64,000 nucleotides of DNA from Cristatella mucedo (Eukaryota > Bryozoa > Phylactolaemata > Cristatellidae), in NCBI GenBank assembly GCA_009760855.2, contig WPIO01000005.1:8404001-8468000 (forward strand), read 5' to 3'. Made by a program: the position numbers and the translations under genes. Below the pieces are notes generated by a model, which worked only from the letters and a program-made list of their open reading frames with translations, did not search any database and was not told the origin of the DNA. Below are positions 1 through 19,800 of this stretch, piece by piece (the stretch's first letter is position 1; each line of letters opens with the position of its first letter).

Positions 1-227
1 GCCTATTAGCAGTGATCTGCCGCTCAGGAAGTCGATGTGATATCCTGAGTCAGCCAATGCTGCTCTCAGGTCAAAGTGAAATCGCCCGGCACACTGGCTG
101 TGAAGCTGATTCAGCCAACAGGTTTTCTATCGTCATAACGTGATTCCTTTTTATTGGATCAATGAAGGTCATTGTTTGAAGTCACCTAGGTTGTGCCACG
201 AAGTCGTCTTTTTGATTTGATTTGTAG

Positions 228-6788
<6,561 letters not shown>

Positions 6789-9700
6789 CTTGCTGCACTC
6801 CTGGCTGTGCTGCCTGTTTGCTATAGTAATCTCATATTTTCCTAGTGTCACGCACGTAGTCTTTTCATTTTATGCGGAAGCTGCAGTTCTGGTTTTCGGC
6901 TCCAGCGCTTTTTCGCGGCCGTTATCAAGTCTCAAACGATCCCTCGAAAATGCACGTTTGTGCTATTGTTTGTATGCAGAGAGGCACGCACATGCAAGCA
7001 TAGAAGCTGTGTTCTTGCTGCCTACTGTTTCTTAGTTGATTTGCCCAACATGCAACCTGTAGGGCTGCTGGCTTGTGACGGCTGGGAGTGGTCGCACAAG
7101 CAGTCACTGCTTCAAACTCCTAGTATACCGCAGCGGCAGACGTCATAAATTGAAATCAGCGAAGTAGATTAGTAGGCCTGGCTGCCACGCTTTGTCTCAT
7201 GTTCGTTTTTCTTAATGCTCCCGTTGGGAGAACCTTGTCAGATTGGCAAAGAATCGTAACTGTTGTGAGCCTTTGCTACTGTTTTTTCATTGGAAATAGA
7301 GACGTTTACATTAGTGTAGCCTTGCAATTGTTGTGCACGCTCTGCCATTGCCTGTGCAAGTTGGCTTGTATGTCCTTGATGTTGCATGTCGTTTTAGTGT
7401 GACGATGCTCAGTGGAGCTAGAGGCAATATCGAGTGACTGAGACTTTTCTGTCCTAGTTTGCTACCAATCTTTATGCTGGGTAGCTCTGCCTGCCAGATC
7501 TGGTTGTATCGATACTGATTCGACGCACCCTGCTAAGGTTATAACCTCTAGCTCTACATTTAAACAATCGCAGCATTTTTGTACCTACAATACTTAATTA
7601 TTAGTACTAGTTAGCTTCATTCAGTCCTCTCTTGCCAAGAAACCTACTATCATAGCGTTGCACTTTACCGACTATGGCTGAGACCGTATGGTTTCCCTGC
7701 CCAGCTGATGCCTAACCCCTTTTTGGAGTCCTCTGGCTAGGTCGTTGCAAATGAGTCGGTTAGAAAAGTGCATTTTCATTTTGTAAGCACGCCTTGATTT
7801 AAATTTTGGTTGCAATTCCCAAAGGGAATCAAACTTGAAAGCCTGGGAGAACTTCCAGAAAGGTGTCCGAAAGGTATTTGAAAAACTAACGGAAGCACTA
7901 ATGCAGAGTCAACTTTAGTTGTTGCCAAGGGTCCATGTAGTAATGGTTCCTTAGGTCTAATGCAGCTGTCAGTTTGCTTATCACACCGGATCTTCATAAT
8001 CAAGCTGTTCGTAGTCGTCGACTTTGCAGCCAGCCATCTGATTGGTTCGATTACGTCTGCTAGATGGAATAGTCGTAGCAGGCAATCGGTTTTGAGAATC
8101 TTAAGACTTGCTTATTTGGATACGTTTTCTCCTCTCCGATCGTTTTAATAGCAATCTGGGCTGGGTTAAGCAGCTGAACACCTCTAGATCTATGCTAGGC
8201 AATATACTATAACATCGCTCACAATCTCAGTTTGCCACAAACGTTGGATGCGAGATTAGCGTCAGTATAACACACGACTTCCTCCTCAGCGTTAATAATT
8301 TCATCAGAAACCGGCTACCAACTAAGAAACAACTGAGACAGACAACCCGACAAATAAGTGGCAGCTTGTGTCCATAACATTCCATGTATTGTACACACAC
8401 GTCCAGCCCCCTAAGCTTAAGGAAGAAACTATGAGAGCCACAGGAGCGAAGAATCACCTCATAGATACTTATACTGACTTTTCGTATGGAGTGGTTAAAT
8501 CTAGTTAAGCAGCTCTCGTTTTTAATTCAAGCATTACCGCACGAATAGTGAGCTTATTCTAGAGTGCTGGCGTTTACTTAAAGTGTACAGGCCGAACTCT
8601 GACCTCGGGCTGGCAGCTGCTGCTGGTAGGTAGGCATCATTGTAGTCGCTTGTGTGTCCGTAACATTAGCAATATGTATCACAGCAGATAGCTGAAGATC
8701 TTTCAGGCTCACTTATTGACTCTACCAACTTTGTTCCGGCAGTGCTTACAAAATGTGCCGTCAAACCTTTAAAGCCACATGTTATGCATAGTGCTAGGAG
8801 TAGCCAATAGGCCGCAGGTCTTCAATGCAAGACATTCAGCCAGTCGTTCCTCCCAAGCAACCTGAGGTGTGAACAGCGTAGAACAGCTGGCATTGGATTA
8901 TCACTCTGATACATGAAGAACAACGAGCACTAGATTATCACTTTTGATTCTTAAGAACCGCCTCGTGTCAGCTCCTAAACGTATAGCTGAATGTCTACAT
9001 CAGTATTAACCTCATCATACCCTCAAATCTATTGTAAAAACATGACGTGCTGTTGAATTTCTTTCAATCTTAAACTCTATGGGCGGCGTACGCGTACTGT
9101 ATTACTGCAAAACTGTGGCGCTCACTTCCCCAATTCCAACGTAATGGTGACAAAACTGTCAGTACTTGTCGTTAAGTTTTTTGTTAGCCTTCGTACCGGA
9201 AGGGCATCGATAATAGCACAAGCCTGCTGTACGATGTAGTATAGGGTACAGTAGCTTTCTGTATCGACATTAATGGCTGTCCTGCATAGCAAACAATTCT
9301 TGTGCCTTGGTATGTAATGCTCAGAACCGGATGTCGTTACGTCGAGAAACTTGGATAACACCCTCTGTGGGATTGCTCATGATGGCGTAAGCAGTTATAA
9401 GGTTTTACCACTTGGAGCATCAGGTCGTTAATCCCCGTGTTCGCGTCGCCGTTTTTGGTAATGTTTCTGCTAGAATGGTCAGACAGTTTGTTGGGGCCAA
9501 AGGACCGCGTTTTTAGGATATACTTAAGTAGTAAGTAGATAACCGATTGAGGAGCAGGTGAGCCTTAATTCACATTGAAAAGCGAGAGGACTCATACGCA
9601 ACGATTGAGATTAAGAGCACGCTTCAAACGTAGATTTGAGTAATAAGCCAGCTCAAAATAAGACTGCAATCTTAACCTCATTTCTTCTGCCAAGCTGTGC

Positions 9701-9900
9701 CTTGATTTGCCCCACTATTCGGCTGTACCTTTGTGTCCAAGCTGTTGGATGGACCCGAGCTCGAATCATGGTTCTGCCAGAAAGATGTAACTTGCCGGTC
9801 TTAATTCACGAGCAACCCATGCGTTAGTCAGTAACTGCTAATTTAAAGAGTTAACTGATTTAGAAGCATCGTAAATGTATAGCTGCAGTAGAGACTTAAT
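6789..9900. other. Spacer between the convergent genes, nothing recognised
   Basis: It contains the 3' flank of gene 1. I see no exon with family similarity, no RNA gene and no clear transposon. Short open frames have no recognisable content. Confidence 0.5.
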
Positions 9901-9904
9901 GGCT

Positions 9905-10010
9905 ATTACCGATACTTGCAGTGGGCAATGAAGGGTCGCCCACTACAGGACCCACGACGTGGGTCGTGAAGAGCGAAACCTAACCTTTGAACATAGAGGC
10001 TAATAGAATC
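9905..10010 (-). mobile_element. SINE family B, partial
   Basis: On the - strand the tRNA-like head (gctcttcacgaccc then cgtgggtcctgtagtggg) is followed by gcgacccttcattgcccact and a gtatcggtaatagcca body. It is related to the copies at 39.3, 44.9, 52.7 and 54.1 kb. Confidence 0.65.
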
Positions 10011-10164
10011 TACAAATGCACTCGCAAATGTCTTCGAAGCTGACAAAATAAAAAAGCAATCCCGTGATAGCCCGTGCCAATACTTTTAAGACAATCCGAA
10101 AGCTAAAAAAGCAGAGCATGCTAAAAAGCATAGGAAGGCCGATAGCACAGTACCATTCTTTCGC

Positions 10165-10170
10165 TTTATT
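10165..10170 (-). promoter_or_regulatory. Candidate polyadenylation signal of gene 2
   Basis: AATAAA on the - strand (tttatt on +) lies about 520 nt after the gene 2 stop. A second copy is at 10191-10196. Such hexamers are common by chance in AT-rich DNA, so this is only a candidate. Confidence 0.25.
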
Positions 10171-10688
10171 TCACGTTATTATGCAATAGCTTTATTAAGG
10201 TGCAATATAGAGCGGCCTATTTATTACACATTCCAACAAAAGTTGATAGATCAGCAATATAGCTAGTTCTCGATGGCTTGAAAGTACGCGCCGTTCTAAT
10301 TCTGAAATTCACGAGCAAAGAAAGGATCAAACTCGTCTTGCACAGATAAATGTCTTGCAATTCAAGATGCTAATAGAATGGTCACTTCAACCTGCCTGAT
10401 GTAGTAGATGCACAGCATATACTAAACCGCTTTCGGTGTTTCAATCAAAGAGAGACAGTAGATTGCGTCGACAGCTTGATTGCAGTAATTGACTTGTCGG
10501 CCAGCTTAACATCTAACCAACCAAAATTCGTGTACAACTTGGACGGAAGCTTCGTATGCAGCCGCTTTCACAATATTACCGCAACGCGATGCCAATTTGT
10601 ATTTCTTTGCCTGCACCATTGACGAAAACGCTAGCAGTTAAATGTTAAATTAGTCAATCCAGGTAACTTGCAGGGTGAGGTGAAGTTA

Positions 10689-10820
10689 TCATTTCTGGTT
10701 CCGTGATCTTCCTGATTGTAAGAGAACTTTCTCCAGGTTCATCAATGGGGCTTCGAAGGCGAGTGATGCAATTACAGCGGCTGCCATTCCGCACAGTAGC
10801 ACACCAAAAAATCGTAATGT
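10689..10820 (-). CDS. Gene 2 terminal exon with stop codon
   Basis: The acceptor is ctgttcattgtag, phase 0. It reads [20 protein letters not shown], then [14 protein letters not shown] and a basic tail RSRNQK before TGA. The FE.P...LEK.L ending is typical of the family. Confidence 0.88.
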   Translation of the reverse strand, partial: TLRFFGVLLCGMAAAVIASLAFEAPLMNLEKVLLQSGRSRNQK

Positions 10821-13800
10821 CTACAATGAACAGTAGAAAATGCATGGAGGGAAGCACAAACATTTTTACCGCTCCCACGTTGCATCCTTCTACGACCAAT
10901 CGGACCCGTCCAGGAATGGCTATAATGAGGCGATCGAAAAAATTGGCTCGTTACAAGTGGAAAAACAGTGAATCGGCGGACTTTAGATTTGACAGCCAGC
11001 CGGAGTAACCACCACTCGACTTCCTCACACAACTAATTTATTCGTATAATGCCGGAGGATGATCCAGGCATATAATAACGCAGTGGTAAATGAACTCAAG
11101 ATAAGCAGCTGAAAAAAATACTTAAATTGGGTGGCTGCGTTTTGCACCGCCATGCACCACCAATGTAATTTATTTTATGAAGCAATATGATGGCAAAGGT
11201 AGTAGTGAAGGTCTTAAAAGACGTCTTGAGTAATATTGGTCTTGGCTCATGATGCGTTGCTGAACTCTAGATGTAATGTCTGACGAAGCACCATCATGCA
11301 TGGCACACATTTCCCATGACTTTGACCCTTGGCTGCAGTCGTTTAAGTGATATTTTTGGTCTCCGACGCACGTAAAGCCTTCTTTTACATTTCAAAAAGT
11401 GCGGGATTTGTTTTTTCTCACTCTTCACAACTCCGCCCTAATCTTAAGCTGTATAGTGGATCCCAAGGCTAGCCCACTGTAAGTGATTTACGTTATTGTT
11501 ATGGAAAGAGCTGGTTGTATCTTAGCGACTAGATAATGCCAACCAATCTAATTGTAGTTTGTTCGCACAGCAGAGAGCCAGCCGATGCCCAACACCGACA
11601 GTTTACTCCCAACGCATGGAGCCGAAGAGCTCACGGCTCCCTTCGGCCCCTACTCTCACTCGATTCCCCGGCTCCCCTCGTCGACCCCGATAATTCATCG
11701 AGGACCACAACTGTGCACAGGCCGACCCTGATGGTAAATCCACCATCTGTTCACCAGCGGGTTACCGGCCCGTGTCCAGGCCACATCGCAGGCGGACCAC
11801 AGCTGTGCACCGGTCCCTCTCGGTGATGCTTCTAACAGCTCACCAGTGGCTTATCGGAGGAGCCTGCATACAATGCATACGTACATACGTACATACGAAC
11901 TACACTAATCTCATCCTATTTTGGCCGTGTCACTGCCAGCTCGCTTGCCAGAATATGCATTCAGACTTTGATTACGAGCTTTGGCAAAGCAAAGGATCCT
12001 TTAAATGCCTCCAGCTTGAGATTGATGTATTCTGACCTGTCGAGGCTCGAGCCTCGAGCCAGACCGCGAAGTATTTTTTGGCTCCCCGTCGTTTCGATCG
12101 TCCATGGAGCAATACTCTTGGTAATTATAGCAGCAATGGAAGTTTGACCATCATCCCTTGCGGAACTTAACGATTTGGTAGCGTTCGGCACGACTGGCAG
12201 GCTGTTCGTGGCGAAGTAAATGTAGGCTGTGAAATTCTAGCTCGTGCACAGCATTAGGGTTCCGGTTTGAGCTGATAAAGGCGTAGTTTCTCGAAGCTCG
12301 ATTCTGGGCAAAAAACGGATCTTTTAAGAAGTTTGTGATCTAGTTTCTCGGTTTCAACGACTCTCAACGGCTCTCTACCCAGGCACATAGGGCGGACTGC
12401 CTGTGCCGCTTCTTTATTGCTTTTGCTTGCAGCCAGCCTACTCGACAATAATTTATGTTGCCTGCGAAGGCCATTGCTCGGGTTAATGAAGTTACCTTGA
12501 GGCCCGGAAGGGGCAAAGGGCGGAAAGGATTGGGTTGTGGGACGCTGGCCTGGTCGAGTCGCCGTGAAAGCGCCACTTGAGTTCCGTGAAAATACGCGAG
12601 GTATTCGCCACTGCAAACGTGACATTTTGTTGTTTAAATTGGGCATATTACGCATAATGTGACCTCCCGTTGTTGCAATTCCAGCTTCGAAATCCAATAT
12701 TTAGCAGACAGAACCTATATGAATGCTTCAGTCCAGTGGGGGATTAAGAGAAGCTGCTGAACGAGCAAAGCTAGACCGTTCAAATACTTATGCATGTACA
12801 TATATGTAGACCAGAGCGCTCAACCGGGTACGCGTACTCATGATCGTACCCAGCTTTACCCTTAAGTGCTGGGTGGGCGTGGGTGGCGTTGTGATCTTAT
12901 GGGTGGGCGTGGGTATGAGTACCCTTTTCAGCGCTCCAATGCAGACAATATAAAAATATGCGCGCATATATAATACATATAATGCTCACATACAGCTTCA
13001 TATACACCATGAAAATGTAAATAATAATAATTACAATAATACATTTGCATGGTGAACTCAGAATATTAATCACTTTCTAGGGACTTTACATTTATTACAT
13101 ATATTACTATACTGTAAAGAAAGCAGGATTGAATGATTAGTGGTAGCATGCTCAATGTCAGCAAGTATAACATGGTTAGGGGTGATATGCACAGGGCCAG
13201 CAAGCAAGTATTTTTATTGGCAGCATGCACAGTGTCAGCACTATTAGGCTTTCAAAGGACGAATCATATTGACCCACTAGTGATAATTGATACGTTACTT
13301 CTTGGATGTCGAAATACTGATGTCGTCATCGGCAGCGACTCAGCGACAAACATCCGATTGTAAGTTATCCAATTGGAGAGGACAGCCTGCTCTCTAGGCT
13401 AAATTTAAAATACTCGGCCAGCTACATTCCATTGTAGTCAGCTGTAGTAAGGTCTCTTACTCTCGACGGCTTGCTAGCGGATTCCATGGAGCAGGCAGGT
13501 AGGTCTTGCCAGTGAAGTGTACCGCTGACTTTATGCGATAAAAGTCTCTCCATGCCATCCAACTCGCAGGCTCAGGTGCCGTAACTTTCACTGCACTTTC
13601 AAAAGAGCAGATGACTTTGGCTAGTCACTTTCAACGTAACCTATCTTAACGTTTTACGTTCGAATACATTTTCAGGGTAATAGGGATGCTTTGATGTTGG
13701 AGATGTTGGCCAAACTAGAAGAACTACTGGCGGCGCTGGAATGGACACTATTTGCACCGACTGTCCTGGTATCCTTGCAAATAGCCCAGCAAATAGTCTA

Positions 13801-16800
13801 CAGAAATGTTATGGATTTCACGTAGTTTGGCCATTTATTTCGCGAGGCACACTACCAAACCACATTTTGCCCAGCCGCGTTCGTGTTAGTTTTCAGCCTC
13901 TGCAAGTGCAGACTGCAATAACTTTATATAGCTCCACATGCCTTACCATTGTAATGTCGTCGTACGGAAACGTTGCTCGAGCGCCATATTCGGCCATGAT
14001 CAGTATCATGGGGTGAATCAAGTAACCGCAGTAGGTCAGTCTAGCCAGGGGTCCGAACGCCTTCCAGGAGAGCAGGGTATTTACCCAGCCTGTAAGTAGT
14101 GCAGCAATAGTGCAGCGATAGTCCATCCTGAGAGCAAAGAGCAAAGTTCACTCTCAGCTGAACCTCGGCTGTAGCGGCAAAGGATACCAAGGGAAGTTTG
14201 CTTTTCAGTGTCAAATGCATGCAGTTCTTAGCAATTCCGAGATAGTCCTCTCGCGCGAAGAATTTAGCTTGGAGCAGCTTGCAAAATAGTTCCACTTAAA
14301 CTTTATTCTTTTAACTGAAGCCAAGCTGGAAAGACACTTAAGTTACAAACTTTGCTAGCTTCTCAGTTTTAAGAGGCGTGGTCACTAAAACGGCACATTA
14401 ATAGTAATAGCCTGCGTTGTGCTTGAGTATTTAACGAGAGAATTACGGATTCCCGAGTATTGCTGCATAATGTTGCATCGAAGGTTGGCTGAACAGAGGT
14501 TAACCCTTCTCTTGGTTGGTTGCTTTGGGGGGCGGTATTCGGAGCGGCATAGTGCCAGTTTGCGCCCATCGCTGGCTTGGCATTATTGACGGGTGGAAGT
14601 GCTAGGAGTGCTAAACATTTAACCACTCTGGTCCGTGAACTGCGACTCTGAGATGGCACAGTGCACCAAAGTGCTGAGCAGAGAAGCAACTGTACATGAA
14701 CGGTGAGCTAACGAAAAAGGCGCGGGGCGATTGAGTGCTATACAAAAAAGGGCGCTGGTCTTCTAGCGACGAGATTGGGGAGGCGAAGTGTGGTTTTGAG
14801 CCAGTTGCGTTTTCCCAGGGAAATGTCCCCGTGAGCCAGTTCTCCGTGCAGTGGCGTACCTAAGGGGGAGGGAGGGCATACGTCCCGGGCGGTGGATCGT
14901 GGGGAATGGCGCCAAAATGGGCACCTAATACACTAGGGTCGGAGGGGTGGTGGGTGCCATACGTGTTGTTCGACCTCGGGCGCACAATGTCTTGCGAACG
15001 CCACTGCCTCCACGCAGATATACAATCTCTTTCAGCACCGCAGCTTTTAAGAGGAGATAGCCAATTTCGTAACAATTGAAGTGGCTTCTAATATAGCACT
15101 TGAAGGCCTACGGAAAATTATAATGAACCTGCACGATGGTACGGAACAGTACGCCCTCACTTTTCTAGCTTCTTTGTCCAGAAGATGGACAAGATCATGG
15201 AGTCCATCCCTGCGACGGTAGCATCACCCTAGAATGCTGTCCCTCGATTCTTTGCAGCACCTCAATGTTTATATTCAAGCAGGTCAGTAGTGATCTCGTC
15301 CTGAAGTTCATATCCCAATCAAAGAAGACAACTAGTCCTTTGGATCCTGATCCCACTGACCTGCTTCTACGTTGCATTGATCAGCTGCTGCCTTGCACAA
15401 CTAACATCATAAATACGTCATCAGCCTCAGGTCATTTCCCAGCACCTTTCAAAAAGGCTGTAGTCAGGCCACTACTCAAGAAAGCAACACTTGACCAAGA
15501 GAAGTTGAGTAACATCCGCCTGCTCTCCCTTCTACCGTTTCTATCAAAGACACTGGAACGAGTCGTTGCAGACCAGCTGAACTTAAATATTGAAACTTCA
15601 AACATTGCTAGTAAGCTCCAGTCTGGTTTTAGAACTAATCACTCCAGAGAGTCAGCAATGCTTTGGGTGTACAACGACCTACTTAGGACTGCAGACTTAG
15701 GTTGAGTATCTTCTGATTGTTTTGCTCGATCCTTCGGGAGTTTTGATACTATCGATAAACAATTCCTTCTTAAGTGTCTGTCGTCTCGCCTGGGCATCAC
15801 TAGCACTGAATTGCTATTGTTCAGATCCTATCTCAGGGGGAGACTCCAGAGTATTGATGTGAATGGACAAAGATGAACCGCTGAAATGAAAATTCCGAGG
15901 AACCGCTGAAATATGGGCCACCTCAGGGATCTGTGCTTGGTTCCGCTCTTTTCACGCTTTATACTCTCCCTCTTTCTGATGTGATTGCCAAGCACAATCT
16001 AGGCTATCCCTTCAATGCAGATGACACTGTACCTTTGCTTTGACCCATCCCAGCCCTCCAGCTAGCACGTCGAATTCTCTCAACTTCCTTGCTGCCTGTA
16101 TTGATGATATCCGCACATGGATGGCAGCAAACTTTCTTAAATTGAAAGACGATACAACCAATTTACTAATTAGGGGCAAACCAAGTGTGACTCAGAAATT
16201 GGAAAGGCTGACGCTCAAAATCGGCTCTGCCAAAATATCTCCTGTTGCATCTGCACGAAATCTAGGTGCCTTGTTCCAAAGTGACCTTTCATTAGACGAT
16301 ACACCAGCTCCACAATCATGTCTGCCAAGTTTCAGCTGCATAATATTGCTAAAATCGGTCTTGTTTAGACAGGGATGCCACATCTAAATTGGTCCGTGCA
16401 TTTGTGACATCCCGTCTTGACTTATGTAACTCATTGCTTGCTGGTCTACCGGCCTGTGCATTCAGGCGCTAGCAGCTGGTACAAAACTCTGCAACTAGGC
16501 TTGTCCGTCGTGAGCGTCGCAGGTGCCAGATTACACCACTTTTCGCCGACCTGTACTAGCTGTAGTAGCCAGTCAAGCAAAGCATCGACTTTAAGGTTTT
16601 TTCACTCACTTTGAGATCCTTTCATTCTTTGGCTCCAGCCTACCTATCAGATCTACTCCTTCAACAAGCTAAGCATAGTACCACCCATTTTTCTGAAACT
16701 AACTGCTTACCCATACCTCGTACAAATCTCAAATCCTTTGGGTACTGTGCCTTTCATTTGTATGCTCCCAAAGCCTGGAACTCACTTCCGACTTGCGTCA

Positions 16801-19800
16801 TGACATCTGACTTGTCCACATTTAAAAAGAAACTAAAACGCATCTATTCATGGCAGCATTTAATTGGTCCCTGTGACTCGTTCGTTATGTGCTTATGTGT
16901 GCTGAAACTGTGCATGCTGACCCTGTGCATATCAACCCTAACCATGTTATTCTTGTTGTTTATCGAGAATGCTACCATTAACCATTCGATCGTGCTTTCT
17001 TTGCAGCAAATGTAAAGTGCCTATAAAAATTTGAGTTCTCTTAGGGCGCTATATCAAATGCATTATGATTATTATTATTTATATGATCGTTTAGCCTTAC
17101 CTCGCACGAACCTCAAAACAGTGTGAGACCGCGTCTTTAGTTCGAATGCTCCCAAAGCATGGAACTCACTATCGACGCACGTCACAACGTCCCTTGACAT
17201 TACAGCATCCGAAAAGAAGCTTAAAACGCACCTTTTTATTAGAGCATTTGGTGGGTCTTTGTGATTCGTTCTTTGTGTACATTTACCTGCTTACCTACTC
17301 GTGCCTGCTGCTTGGTGTACCTGTTGCTTGTGCATGTTATCAGAAAATATTTGGTAATGCTTTATATGCACCATCTGTAAAGTGCCAAGATAGAGATTCA
17401 GCTCTCTGAGGGTGTCATGCAAATGTATTATAGTTATTATTAACTAAATAGGCACATCACTGAAACAGCAATTTTTTTGTGATAAGCCTCCATCTTTCTT
17501 TACAAAGTATTGTACCAAGACGGCCCACTGCATTTGATTAAACAATTGCGGTATTTAGCTACCATGCAAGTTCATTCATCACAAAAGAAATTAGAGAGAT
17601 GGATGATAATAATAATAATAATAGTAATGCACTCGATAAAGCGCCCTCAGAGAACTCAATCTTTTTCTAGGCGCTTTACATTTGCTGCAAAGGGATCGTA
17701 ATATAAAGATTGAAGCAATCTTCTAAATGGGTGACAGAAAGCCAGGTTTCTATGGGTCAGCTATTCTTAAGCGGTACCAAATCATTCTGATATCTGGCTT
17801 GCACTCATCCTTGCTGCGTCCGAGCATCCTAGCACTATTTGAAGACTCACCGATTTGAAACAGCAGACATTTAATGATAATAATATTACTTTTATAGCAC
17901 CCCCAGAGAACTTAATATCTTTCTAGACACTTTGTTTATACTGTATAGGAGGTTTGATCAATATGGTTATTAGTAGGAAGCCAGTATCGGCATGCGTGAG
18001 CAGACAAAGGACGAATCACACGGACCCACTAACTGCAGTGATAAGCAGGTGCGTTTTTAACTTCTTTTTAAATGTGGTCAAGTCAGGGGATACGATGACG
18101 TCAGTCGGGAGTGAGTTCCAGGCTTTGGGAGCATACGAACTAAAGGCAAGGTCTCCAAAGAATTTAGGTTTCGTATGAGGTATAGATGGAGTTGATTCAG
18201 AAAATCGGGTGGTACGACGCCCCGCATATTGGGGAGTAGTTCTGATAGTTAGGCTGGAGCCAGGGAATGAAGGGACCTAAAAGTAAGTGACAGGACCTTG
18301 AAGTCGATGAGTTGAGTGGTGAGATATGGTAACTACGTAGATAAAAATGCAGAAAATTTTGAAGATCTTCATCCATCAATTGAGGCAAATATACCATAAT
18401 GTTAGACAGGGATTGAACACGGTGACCGACCGTGGAGGTCATGTGGTGCTCATGCATCTTACACACAAACGTTGGTCAAAGCTGACACATAAACTGTGAG
18501 AATTAGACACAAGTCGCACTAGGATATCTTCAATTAGGAGTGCAAGATCTTTTATTCCAGCTATGCGTTAATTGTTTTGAATAAGGAGAAGCTTGGTTAC
18601 CTCGTTTACCCTTATTTTCTTTTTAGAAAACTGACCTACGCCCTGTACCGAAGGTCTGAAAGGCAGGCGTTCAGTTTTTAAGCCGCTAGAGCTGCTTCAG
18701 AGGGCTTCTTTAATATTTTTAGCTGAGTACTGATTTTTATTTAAGTGACAGTCGATCCAGCGGGCCTGAATTGCCCTCTCTAGAGGCACTGTGGATTAGC
18801 GAAGAGTCGGAGGATGGATTGTGAGGAGGAGGAGCTCTGCAGGTGCGCGGTATGCTGATTAAGGCTGGGATCTGCACTGAATGCGCGATCGAATGTGCAC
18901 CGTTTGAAACAGGCTAAACGTTTCTTAACCACATCGATCGTAGTTCTCAATTGTTCAAAAAGAATAGTGTGTTGAATAGCGTTGAAAGTTTCCTACTAAT
19001 CGATAGGACCGAGGCTTAATCACCATTTATTTTCGGAATGCCATTAGTCACAGGAAGTAAGCAGTTTCCACAGAGCAGTACTACTTAAATTCTAACTGAA
19101 AGTTTTTCCTGTTAAAATATTCTGTCAATAAGCTAGATAGCTAGATAATTTAATAAGCTAGATAATTTACTGACAGAAATTTCACTATCGAAAAAAGCTG
19201 TACTGATTCAGTGCGTTTTTCTGATTAAAAGTACAGTGATTCAATTCAGTATGCAGTTTCCCCGTCGTGCTCAAAACGCCTATGCTTTCCGTTTTGATAA
19301 CGATACAGGACATGCAAGTTACCCAAGAGGTAACTTAGAGAATTCACACACCTTTACCTATTGTGTGCTATATAAGTGCTCGCCAGGCGATTGTGAGCTC
19401 GGTCTTCCGAATTTGTCATGTGATAGGCCTAAGCATGTATCTCACGGAGCCATTAAACAAGTGCAACTGAAGGCAGAGAACCGCTTAGCAGAGAAGCGGC
19501 TATTGAGGCGCTATCTCTCACAGTCGGTTAATTGAGCTGTCAGTTTGAGTCAGATGAAGGCAAGGCTCAAATTTCCCCAGCAAGCTGAGGCAAATCCTAC
19601 CCTCCAAAATAAGAGCAGATGTCCTTAGAAAAAGAAGAATGTCCACCGAGGAGACCCATTTGGGAGCAGGGCTGTCCCAGGGGTAAAACCAAAACATTGT
19701 CTTTCCCGGCCTCACGCTCGTGATTGAATGGCAGCAATTTACTTACCTCCATTCTGCGTGCTGCATGCAAAAATGACCCATCCTAGGCCAATGGCCCACA

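Noticed and set aside
11536-11826. 96-codon + strand frame
   Set aside because: It overlaps repeat X and has no recognisable protein motif.
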